Shown here piece by piece: positions 4,539-8,916 of a stretch of 8,916 bases of DNA. The DNA lies in the NCBI GenBank assembly GCA_007375655.1, contig VMES01000019.1, positions 1-8,916 of the forward strand, in the 5' to 3' direction. The stretch's first letter is position 1; each line of letters starts with the position of its first letter. The position numbers and the translations under genes are program-made. Source of the stretch: Parcubacteria group bacterium Greene0416_79 (lineage in GTDB: Bacteria; Patescibacteriota; Minisyncoccia; Phycocordibacterales; UBA10002). Under the pieces are notes generated by a model. That model made no database searches and had not been told where the DNA came from. It saw only the letters and a list, made by a program, of their open reading frames with translations.

Positions 4539-5255
4539 TCAGCGAAGCAATCCGTCAATGATTCCCTGAAGGATTGCGTACGGCTGCGCGCCACGCACCG
4601 CGCTCTTTTTTCCATCCGGGCCGATGACAACGCTAAAAGGTGTCCCGTCCGTTCCAGCGGCAATGCCGTCTTCATAGTCGCGCTGTACGCGATTAGTATG
4701 ACGTCCGCTTGAGAGGCATTCCTCAAATGCCTCTCGCTTGAGCCCCACATACTCCGCGATGCGCGGGAGCTCGGACGGGTCCAATCCGTTGTTTGAAGGA
4801 GTAACCTCAAAGAGGCGGTCAGTGTATTCCCAAAATTTAGTGTTGCCGCCAAGTTCCGCTGCGCACTCTGTTGCCTCGGCTTCTTTTGGCGCTTTTGGAT
4901 GTCTCTGCATAATGGGGAAGTGGCGGTAGACCCACGCGACGCGCCCGTCCTTGCCGTATTCTTCCATGACTCGCTTCATGGTGGGGTGGAAGCTTTTGCA
5001 GAATGGGCATTCCAGGTCAGAGTATTCCACAATGATCACCTTTGCGTTTGGATTGCCGCGGATGTGGTCCAAGGCGTCAACGGCTCGCATCTCGGCGGCG
5101 ACTGCGGGAGAGGATTGTTTCTCTCTGCCGTCCGCCACGCGGCCTTCCGGCGCTCGCGCTCCGCGCGAAAAGAATATCGCTCCGGCAATAAGAAGCCCTG
5201 CGACAACGATAGAGAGAGGGATGGTCAGCGTACTCTTGGTTTGGTCTGATTCCAT
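4539..5255 (-). CDS. Membrane-anchored DsbA-like thiol:disulfide oxidoreductase
   Basis: The 238-aa product has a short charged N-terminus, one membrane helix (about 10-29), a flexible linker and a thioredoxin-fold DsbA-like domain (about 60-238). The active site is C83-P-F-C86 in EYSDLECPFCKSFHP, and the cis-proline loop is GTDGTPFSVV with Pro206. Such proteins oxidise cysteine pairs of exported proteins outside the cytoplasmic membrane. The frame could start 18 codons earlier (5309), but those residues fall in the palindrome at 5299-5336 and would precede the anchor with an unusual extension. ATG 5255 followed by MESDQTK and the helix is the better start. No Shine-Dalgarno is visible. The gene lies 138 nt downstream of the exonuclease gene on the same strand, separated by that palindrome. 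Its convergent neighbour has two cysteines in its predicted external tail and is a possible substrate (inference). Confidence 0.93.
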   Translation of the reverse strand: MESDQTKSTLTIPLSIVVAGLLIAGAIFFSRGARAPEGRVADGREKQSSPAVAAEMRAVDALDHIRGNPNAKVIIVEYSDLECPFCKSFHPTMKRVMEEYGKDGRVAWVYRHFPIMQRHPKAPKEAEATECAAELGGNTKFWEYTDRLFEVTPSNNGLDPSELPRIAEYVGLKREAFEECLSSGRHTNRVQRDYEDGIAAGTDGTPFSVVIGPDGKKSAVRGAQPYAILQGIIDGLLR

Positions 5256-5298
5256 ACGATGTATGTGCGGTGAATAACGAAATGCAAATAATGGCGGC

Positions 5299-5336
5299 CA
5301 ACCTGCCACGTTTGAAGCGCGGAACGTGGCAGGTTG
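5299..5336. repeat. 38-nt inverted repeat, 14-bp arms
   Basis: The arms 5299-5312 (CAACCTGCCACGTT) and 5323-5336 are exact complements around a 10-nt loop TGAAGCGCGG. It lies between the exonuclease stop (5394) and the dsbA-like start (5255) on the minus strand. No T-run follows on either strand. It could protect the 3' end of the hisS operon mRNA or be a binding site upstream of the dsbA-like gene. Confidence 0.75.
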
Positions 5337-5393
5337 ACCTCAAAAACGAACATTTCGCTAATCACCGTTATGTGGAGTATACGGCGCTTTTCT

Positions 5394-6008
5394 CTAAAAT
5401 GGAAGCGTATGCGTCAGCACCGTCTCCTGGTCCTTCTCCCAGTGTGCGGTCTCAAGAGGAAGTTCTCGCAGCCTCTTGCCGTCTTGATACTTGATATGCC
5501 CGTTCGTTTTGGCGAAGTCGTACAGCTCCTTGGTGAGCCGCACGTCGTCAAGGCAATAGTCCACGACTTTTTGTCTTTCTCCTTTGCGCCACCAGACGTT
5601 TGCGTAGATGCCGTCCCCGCTCTTTTTTTTGCCGAGGGTGGCTTCGGCAACGGCATTCAACCCAATGCGCCGTCCGAGCGCTTTTTTTATTTCCTTCATG
5701 AGGTCAACGCTTTTGATGGAGGAGAGGTCGCCTGAGTAATACTTGTTTAAGATGGGGAGGTCAAAGTGGTCGGAGTTGAAGCCGATGAGGAGGTCTGTCT
5801 TTTCTATAATCGGCCAGAGTTTCTTCAGCTCTTCTTCAAAATAGCTTGTGTATGCGTCCGTTTCCGAGTCATGAATACACACACAGGCGAGAGAAAGCGA
5901 TGCCGGATCGTTTGACCCGGTGTCCGTGAAGAAGTTCGTGGTTTCAATGTCAAAAATTGGAAATTGTAGCATTAGCAGGTATTCGTAGATTGGTCTCCAT
6001 TCGCTCAT
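5394..6008 (-). CDS. Predicted 3'-5' exonuclease, RNase H-like (DnaQ/YprB type)
   Basis: The 204-aa product carries the motifs of the DEDD exonuclease fold: FDIETT (19-24, with Asp20 and Glu22 as metal ligands), IGFNSDHFDLPIL (75-87, Asp83), and YCLDDVRLTKELY (151-163, Tyr151 and Asp155). This spacing fits the predicted YprB-like ribonuclease-H-like exonucleases, with Tyr four residues before the last Asp suggesting a DEDDy arrangement. The substrate (DNA or RNA) is unknown. The ATG at 6008 overlaps the hisS stop as ATGA, so the two genes are translationally coupled in one operon, and that overlap supports this start. The protein is a single domain, with no polymerase or helicase attached. 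Alternative starts such as Met13 would remove a non-conserved N-terminus but break the coupling. Confidence 0.87.
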   Translation of the reverse strand: MSEWRPIYEYLLMLQFPIFDIETTNFFTDTGSNDPASLSLACVCIHDSETDAYTSYFEEELKKLWPIIEKTDLLIGFNSDHFDLPILNKYYSGDLSSIKSVDLMKEIKKALGRRIGLNAVAEATLGKKKSGDGIYANVWWRKGERQKVVDYCLDDVRLTKELYDFAKTNGHIKYQDGKRLRELPLETAHWEKDQETVLTHTLPF

Positions 6009-6958
6009 TGGTACTTCATTTGTAGCTTATGGGTTTCAAGAAAATCCCAGATCGTCACGTCCCCCATGCCGAAGCCGACCGTCGGGATTGGTTCAACGCC
6101 AAACATCTCAAGCAGGTTGTCGTAACGCCCACCGCCAAAGAGCGAGCGGCGGCTCTCGGGACTCGTGTCAAAGACCTCAAAGACCATGCCGGTGTAGTAG
6201 TCAAAGCCCCGGACAATGCTTGAATCAAATTCAATGTTGGTTATCCCTCTCTGCCGTAAGTTTTCTGCATCGGGAGCCCCTGTTGATATTGTGGTAGTTT
6301 TATTATATCCAAGCTTTTCAAGTTCTGACTTGCGTTCCTCTTCTGGCATTTTCCCTTTCTTGTCCAGTAAACGAAAGATTGCCGGGACATTTTCTTTTGC
6401 GATGCGGTTCGCCAAAAGTGCATTTTCCAGTTTCCTTCTGTTACTAATCTTGATGATAAAATCCTCATCTCTCGCTCCGAATTCTTTCATAATGGCATGC
6501 GCGAGTGAGATGATTTCCACATCGCCTTCAACTCCCGAAACCCCCATGAGGTCGCAGTTGAGTTGCCAGTGCTCGCGCCGCCGACCGCGCTGGGGACGCT
6601 CGTAGCGGAAGCAATTGGCAATCGCGTACCAGCGGAGCGGAAACTTGAGCGCCTTGCGCCGCGCGGCAACCATGCGCGCAAGCGTCGGGGTCATCTCGGG
6701 GCGGAGCGCCACCTCGCGTCCGCCGCGGTCCGTGAAGGTAAACATCTGCTCGTTCACGATCTCGTCGCTTCCTTTTGTCCGGTATAGTTCTGCGGGCTCA
6801 AGAATTGACGCGCCGTACTCTTCATACCTGAACCGCTCCGCCACTTTCCGCCAGACAGAGAAGATGTAATTCTGCACCGCCATATCCTCGGGATAAAAAT
6901 CTCGCACGCCTTTGTAGGTCTCTGTGGAGAGTTTGTTTTTTGAGGTCTCTTTTGTCAT
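6005..6958 (-). CDS. hisS: Histidyl-tRNA synthetase, catalytic core only
   Basis: HisRS charges tRNA-His. The 317-aa product starts with GVRDFYPED (about 17-25) and has class II motif 2 FRYERPQRGRRREHWQ, the HisRS-specific RGFDYYTG (HisA motif) and GGGRYDN. The motif 3 region is TVGFGMGDVTI. Bacterial HisRS is usually about 420 aa; here the protein stops about 13 residues after motif 3, so the C-terminal anticodon-binding domain of about 90-100 aa is absent. The next gene overlaps the stop and does not encode it. The canonical motif 3 G-x-x-R is replaced by GDVT; I believe related forms occur in other lineages but cannot verify this. HisZ, the ATP-phosphoribosyltransferase subunit, also lacks the anticodon domain, but intact motif 2 and HisA and the absence of his biosynthesis genes favour HisRS. 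The ATG lies 6 nt after a -10 box, so the mRNA is probably leaderless. Confidence 0.92.
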   Translation of the reverse strand: MTKETSKNKLSTETYKGVRDFYPEDMAVQNYIFSVWRKVAERFRYEEYGASILEPAELYRTKGSDEIVNEQMFTFTDRGGREVALRPEMTPTLARMVAARRKALKFPLRWYAIANCFRYERPQRGRRREHWQLNCDLMGVSGVEGDVEIISLAHAIMKEFGARDEDFIIKISNRRKLENALLANRIAKENVPAIFRLLDKKGKMPEEERKSELEKLGYNKTTTISTGAPDAENLRQRGITNIEFDSSIVRGFDYYTGMVFEVFDTSPESRRSLFGGGRYDNLLEMFGVEPIPTVGFGMGDVTIWDFLETHKLQMKYQ

Positions 6959-6964
6959 GCGGAT

Positions 6965-6973
6965 ATTCTAGCA
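6965..6973 (-). promoter_or_regulatory. hisS extended -10 promoter, TGcTAGAAT
   Basis: On the minus strand TGC precedes TAGAAT (plus-strand 6965-6970). The -35 region is poor, as is common with an extended -10. Only 6 nt separate the box from the ATG at 6958, so transcription should start at or next to the start codon. Confidence 0.6.
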
Positions 6974-7015
6974 GGTTCGTTTGCGTTTGAGGAGTTCTTT
7001 ACAGGCACCTGGCGC

Positions 7016-7044
7016 TTGCGTCTTCATGGGCGTTATGCTATGTT
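7016..7044 (+). promoter_or_regulatory. Promoter, TTGCGT-17-TATGTT with TG extension
   Basis: TTGCGT (7016-7021), a 17-bp spacer and TATGTT (7039-7044), with TG at 7036-7037. It would produce a leader of about 380 nt ahead of the RRM gene, passing through the hairpins at 7058-7149 and the inverted-repeat element at 7173-7401. Confidence 0.45.
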
Positions 7045-7057
7045 TACGGCGTCGTTT

Positions 7058-7149
7058 TTCTCAAGTTGGTTTTGCGTTCGTTCATTCGTGCAAGCCGTAT
7101 TGAGAAGTATGCCCGCTGGCTTTCATGCATTTGGCAAAGGCAAACGGGC
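7058..7149 (+). other. Two hairpins in the region upstream of the RRM gene
   Basis: The first stem pairs 7058-7064 with 7100-7106 (TTCTCAA/TTGAGAA) and has further GG/CC and TTGC/GCAA pairing inside. The second pairs 7111-7115 with 7145-7149 (GCCCG/CGGGC). No ORF is convincing here. They may be part of a structured leader or a separate RNA. Confidence 0.4.
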
Positions 7150-7172
7150 GAGGTCGGACGATACTGACTATA

Positions 7173-7401
7173 TAGAACCTATCTCACTCATAATGGCGTA
7201 GCGAGGCCGTTTCCCTTCGTGCGAGGCGACGCCGCGGAGCCCGAGGCATAGGCACCTATGGCGAGGGCGAGCGGCAAGCCGCAGCCGAAGGGAAACGGCC
7301 GCAGCCCGCCCGTACCGAAGCGTTTGTTTCGGACGGTTCGGGCGGGTAGCCAAGCGCCAAAATCTTTTCAATCATGGCGGTTATGAGTGAGATAGGTTCT
7401 A
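7173..7401. mobile_element. MITE-like non-coding element with 20-bp terminal inverted repeats
   Basis: Positions 7174-7193 (AGAACCTATC...) are the exact complement of 7381-7400. Taking the ends as GAACC...GGTTC, a TA flanks each side (7173-7174 and 7400-7401), as expected for a TA target duplication. Because TA is palindromic, this is also explained as extra arm length. Inside, 7205-7219 pairs perfectly with 7286-7300 (15 bp, GGCCGTTTCCCTTCG). A GC-rich hairpin spans 7305-7346 (CCCGCCCG/CGGGCGGG plus ACCG/CGGT), and small hairpins lie at 7247-7260 and near 7271-7282. No transposase or credible ORF is present. A 229-bp unit with exact terminal repeats and no coding content fits a MITE mobilised in trans; a large structured leader RNA of the RRM gene is the alternative. 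Confidence 0.55.
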
Positions 7402-7429
7402 GCCAGTAATTAGCAAGATATCTCTCAAT

Positions 7430-7726
7430 ATGGCAACGAAATTGTATGTGGGCAACCTCTCTTACGGAACCACGAGCGAGAGTTTGAAGGATGCGTTCGC
7501 GCAGGCGGGAACCGTTATTTCTTCTTCGGTCCTGACCGATAAGATCAGCGGGCGGTCGCGCGGATTCGGATTCGTGGAGATGGAGGAGGCGGATGCCGCC
7601 AAGGCGATTGAGATGTGGGATGGCAAAGACCTTGACGGAAGGAAACTTCGCGTCAATGAGGCGCGTCCCATGGCTGAACGGCCGCCGCGCTCGTTTGACC
7701 GCGGTTCTGATCGCAGAAGCTTCTAA
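7430..7726 (+). CDS. RRM-domain RNA-binding protein
   Basis: The 98-aa product is a single RNA recognition motif with a short basic tail. RNP2 is LYVGNL (residues 5-10) and RNP1 is RSRGFGFVEM (about 43-52), in the beta-alpha-beta-beta-alpha-beta order. The aromatic residues used for RNA stacking (Tyr6; Phe47 and Phe49 in the GFGF core) are present. The tail (about 82-98) is rich in Arg, Ser and Pro and ends DRRSF. Bacterial proteins of this type bind single-stranded RNA, and cyanobacterial relatives are cold-induced; a post-transcriptional role is likely but unproven. No Shine-Dalgarno precedes ATG 7430. The upstream 380 nt are highly structured and could regulate the gene. A strong terminator follows 5 nt after the stop, so it is monocistronic. 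Confidence 0.94.
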   Translation: MATKLYVGNLSYGTTSESLKDAFAQAGTVISSSVLTDKISGRSRGFGFVEMEEADAAKAIEMWDGKDLDGRKLRVNEARPMAERPPRSFDRGSDRRSF

Positions 7727-7730
7727 CGCT

Positions 7731-7777
7731 TCAAAAAACAACAACCCCGCCCATCTGGCGGGGTTGTTGTTTTTTGA
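7731..7777. terminator. Bidirectional intrinsic terminator
   Basis: The arms 7731-7751 and 7757-7777 are perfectly complementary over 21 bp, with a 5-nt loop CATCT. An A-run on the left arm and TTGTTGTTTTTT on the right, with a CCCCGCC/GGCGGGG core, make it functional in both directions. It ends the RRM transcript and could also end the minus-strand transcript from 8240. Confidence 0.92.
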
Positions 7778-7808
7778 GAATGTGTGGCACGAGGGACCTG
7801 CAAAAGTG

Positions 7809-7845
7809 AAGGGAAGCTCATGTTGGTCATTCATAAGCTTCCCTT
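7809..7845. repeat. 37-nt imperfect inverted repeat
   Basis: AAGGGAAGCT (7809-7818) pairs with AGCTTCCCTT (7836-7845), and ATG (7820-7822) with CAT (7832-7834), with one mismatch between and a 9-nt loop. On the minus strand it lies 84 nt past the stop of the 7929-8240 gene and is followed by CACTTTTG, so it may act as a weak terminator for it. No gene is evident in 7778-7928. Confidence 0.55.
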
Positions 7846-7928
7846 TTACGATGGCGTTTCTCTTGCCACCGTTTCTTTCGGAGGCGGAGCCACCACAAAG
7901 GCTGCACACACTTGCTCTCCCTCTTGTA

Positions 7929-8240
7929 TCACGAGTCTCGCTTTTCTTTTTTACTGCTTTCTAGGTCATAGACCAGAATATCTGGTCCCTTTGAATCAGC
8001 AGTCAGGACGACCCGCTTTTTGCTCGCGCATTCTTTAAGAAGGGTACCCTTTGTCAGAATACCCATTTTGAACTCCTCAATCCTGCATCCATGGATGCGG
8101 TCTGCATCCCCATCCAAGTATTGGATGTTGATGGCGCAAACCGGGGGTCCGAAACGCGCGACCAAGACCGCATATCTTTGGGAGCGCATGTTCCAGAGGA
8201 CGACTCCGAGCTCACATGGCGCTATATCTTCAAAGCGCAT
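7929..8240 (-). CDS. Small conserved-looking protein of unknown function
   Basis: Three in-frame ATGs (8249, 8246, 8240) follow an AGGAG whose last base abuts the first. Spacing is 0, 3 and 9 nt respectively, so I choose the third (MRFEDIAP), giving 103 aa; the alternatives add three residues. A consensus promoter on the same strand lies 25 nt upstream. The protein has no membrane helix or signal peptide. It reads as a compact beta-rich fold (GVVLWNMRSQRYAVLVARFG, VCAINIQYLDGD) with an Arg-Ile-His-Gly-Cys motif, and ends in a charged tail (ESSKKEKRDS). I recognise no family. It is transcribed divergently from the sigma factor gene, which suggests but does not prove a link. Confidence 0.8.
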   Translation of the reverse strand: MRFEDIAPCELGVVLWNMRSQRYAVLVARFGPPVCAINIQYLDGDADRIHGCRIEEFKMGILTKGTLLKECASKKRVVLTADSKGPDILVYDLESSKKEKRDS

Positions 8241-8264
8241 AGGCATCATCTCCTTTCTGCTCTT

Positions 8265-8293
8265 ATCGTAGGTTTTTTTTCAGTGTTTGTCAA
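8265..8293 (-). promoter_or_regulatory. Promoter, TTGACA-17-TACGAT
   Basis: On the minus strand TTGACA (plus 8288-8293), a 17-bp spacer and TACGAT (plus 8265-8270). The predicted start near 8258 gives a leader of about 18 nt that contains the AGGAG (plus 8250-8254). Confidence 0.7.
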
Positions 8294-8370
8294 CGGCAGG
8301 CGCTGAACGTTGGCTGTGCCGGCGTGTTTTCTGTGTGCATGCGGCCGTAACCTTTAGTTTGGGAGCGTGG

Positions 8371-8399
8371 TTGCACAGAGCAGAAAAGGTCGCTAGGAT
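8371..8399 (+). promoter_or_regulatory. Sigma-factor gene promoter, TTGCAC-17-TAGGAT
   Basis: TTGCAC (8371-8376), a 17-bp spacer and TAGGAT (8394-8399). The GTG start at 8410 lies 10 nt after the -10 box, implying a leaderless or nearly leaderless mRNA. The stretch 8294-8370 between the divergent promoters holds nothing else I can name. Confidence 0.6.
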
Positions 8400-8409
8400 T
8401 ACCCGTACG

Positions 8410-8916
8410 GTGCTTTTAGACGACTACAAAAAACCGAATCAGGAGCTTTCTCCTAGCGTAAGCGATGAGGCGCTGCTCGCTCGTTCCTATGACGACCCGC
8501 GCGCATTTGAGACGCTCGTGGACCGGTATCAGGAAGCGTTTTTGCGCAAGGCGCACTACATCCTCGGCAATCAAGAGACGGCCGAAGATGCGGTGCAGGA
8601 CGCGTTTGTGAAGATGTACCGCAACGCGCAGCGTTTTATTCCGGAGCCGGGCGCAGGATTCAAGTCCTGGGGGTATCGCATTCTTGTCAATACCTGTTTT
8701 ACCGAGTACAAAAAACGCAAGCGCGACGGGCAGTTCCTCGCTGACCTGGAGCCGGAGATTCAAGAATTGGTGGCTGACCCGGGAGCGCTCAAAGGGCGCG
8801 AAGAAGAGCTTGACCGCGACGAGGTCTTCTCCTTCCTTCGGAAATTGCCGGAGGGACTTGCCGAGCCCATGCGCCTCCATTTCATTGAGGGCAAACCGCA
8901 CGCCGAGACCGCGCAG
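8410..8916 (+). CDS. ECF-like RNA polymerase sigma factor, 3' end outside the window
   Basis: The frame is open from GTG 8410 to the window edge (169 codons, no stop). Sigma region 2 spans about residues 20-105: an ALLARSYDDPRAFETLVDRY start, the region 2.2 helix NQETAEDAVQDAFVKMYR that binds RNA polymerase, and the region 2.3/2.4 part FKSWGYRILVNTCFTEYKKR. After a linker of about 30 residues, region 4 begins with DEVFSFLRKLPEGLAEPMRL and the first part of its helix-turn-helix (FIEGKPHAETAQ), where the window ends. The lack of region 3 and the spacing are those of group 4 (ECF) factors. GTG 8410 is chosen because the promoter -10 lies just upstream. TTG 8371 after GGGAG is possible but coincides with the -35 box. 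No anti-sigma gene is visible. Confidence 0.9.
   Translation, partial: MLLDDYKKPNQELSPSVSDEALLARSYDDPRAFETLVDRYQEAFLRKAHYILGNQETAEDAVQDAFVKMYRNAQRFIPEPGAGFKSWGYRILVNTCFTEYKKRKRDGQFLADLEPEIQELVADPGALKGREEELDRDEVFSFLRKLPEGLAEPMRLHFIEGKPHAETAQ

Noticed and set aside
5256..5309. Upstream start for the dsbA-like gene
   Set aside because: The added residues partly derive from the 5299-5336 palindrome and give an atypical extension before the membrane anchor.
6005..6958. HisZ (ATP-phosphoribosyltransferase regulatory subunit) instead of HisRS
   Set aside because: Motif 2 and the RGFDYYTG motif are intact and no histidine biosynthesis gene is nearby, although the missing anticodon domain is a HisZ-like trait.
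7256..7909. 217-codon open frame on the minus strand
   Set aside because: It is antisense to the RRM gene and passes through a terminator and the inverted-repeat element; composition is that of a shadow frame.
8416..8901. 161-codon open frame on the minus strand
   Set aside because: It is the antisense shadow of the sigma factor, whose plus-strand frame has clear region 2 and region 4 motifs.
1..8916. CRISPR array, tRNA, rRNA or transposase gene
   Set aside because: The repeats are single inverted pairs without regularly spaced direct repeats; no cloverleaf, rRNA core or transposase motif was seen.

Overview
The window looks like a chromosomal segment of a Patescibacteria/CPR bacterium, most likely Parcubacteria. 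Pointers are a DUF5671-type membrane protein with the pseudopilin-like tail seen in that group, a short YchF, a small RRM protein, compact gene spacing and standard stop usage (TAA, TAG and TGA all end genes). This placement is inference; no rRNA or tRNA is present to confirm it.

Layout. 1-544: a palindrome, a doubtful 60-codon ORF and a structured RNA-like block upstream of ychF. 545-1609: ychF (+), which carries an in-frame 66-bp hairpin insertion. 1626-2080: a perfect 37-nt palindrome and a small two-helix membrane protein. 2099-3001: a secreted protein of unknown function with its own promoter, a strong Shine-Dalgarno and a TTG start. 3009-3458: a second perfect 37-nt palindrome, a promoter, a candidate small RNA with terminator, and a further terminator. 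3499-4485: the DUF5671-like membrane protein (+), convergent with a membrane-anchored DsbA-like thiol oxidoreductase (4539-5255, -). 5394-6958: a hisS-exonuclease operon (-) joined by an ATGA overlap; HisRS ends after the catalytic core. 6959-7429: an intergenic block with a promoter, hairpins and a 229-bp element bounded by 20-bp inverted repeats. 7430-7777: a glycine-poor RRM protein (+) and a bidirectional terminator. 7929-8240: a small unknown protein (-). 8410-end: an ECF-like sigma factor (+), cut by the window edge.

Genes working together. HisRS, YchF and the RRM protein belong to translation or RNA handling. DsbA probably oxidises exported cysteine pairs; the neighbouring DUF5671-like protein has two cysteines in its predicted external tail. 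The sigma factor is a transcription regulator whose partners lie outside the window.

Two themes stand out. First, long inverted repeats of unrelated sequence are dense here: 18-1-18 palindromes, other 37-38-nt hairpins, a MITE-like unit, and one hairpin inside the ychF reading frame. Second, several genes without a Shine-Dalgarno (ychF, hisS, the sigma factor) have a -10 box only 6-10 nt before the start codon, which suggests leaderless mRNAs. The ychF insertion is the strongest candidate for something undescribed.
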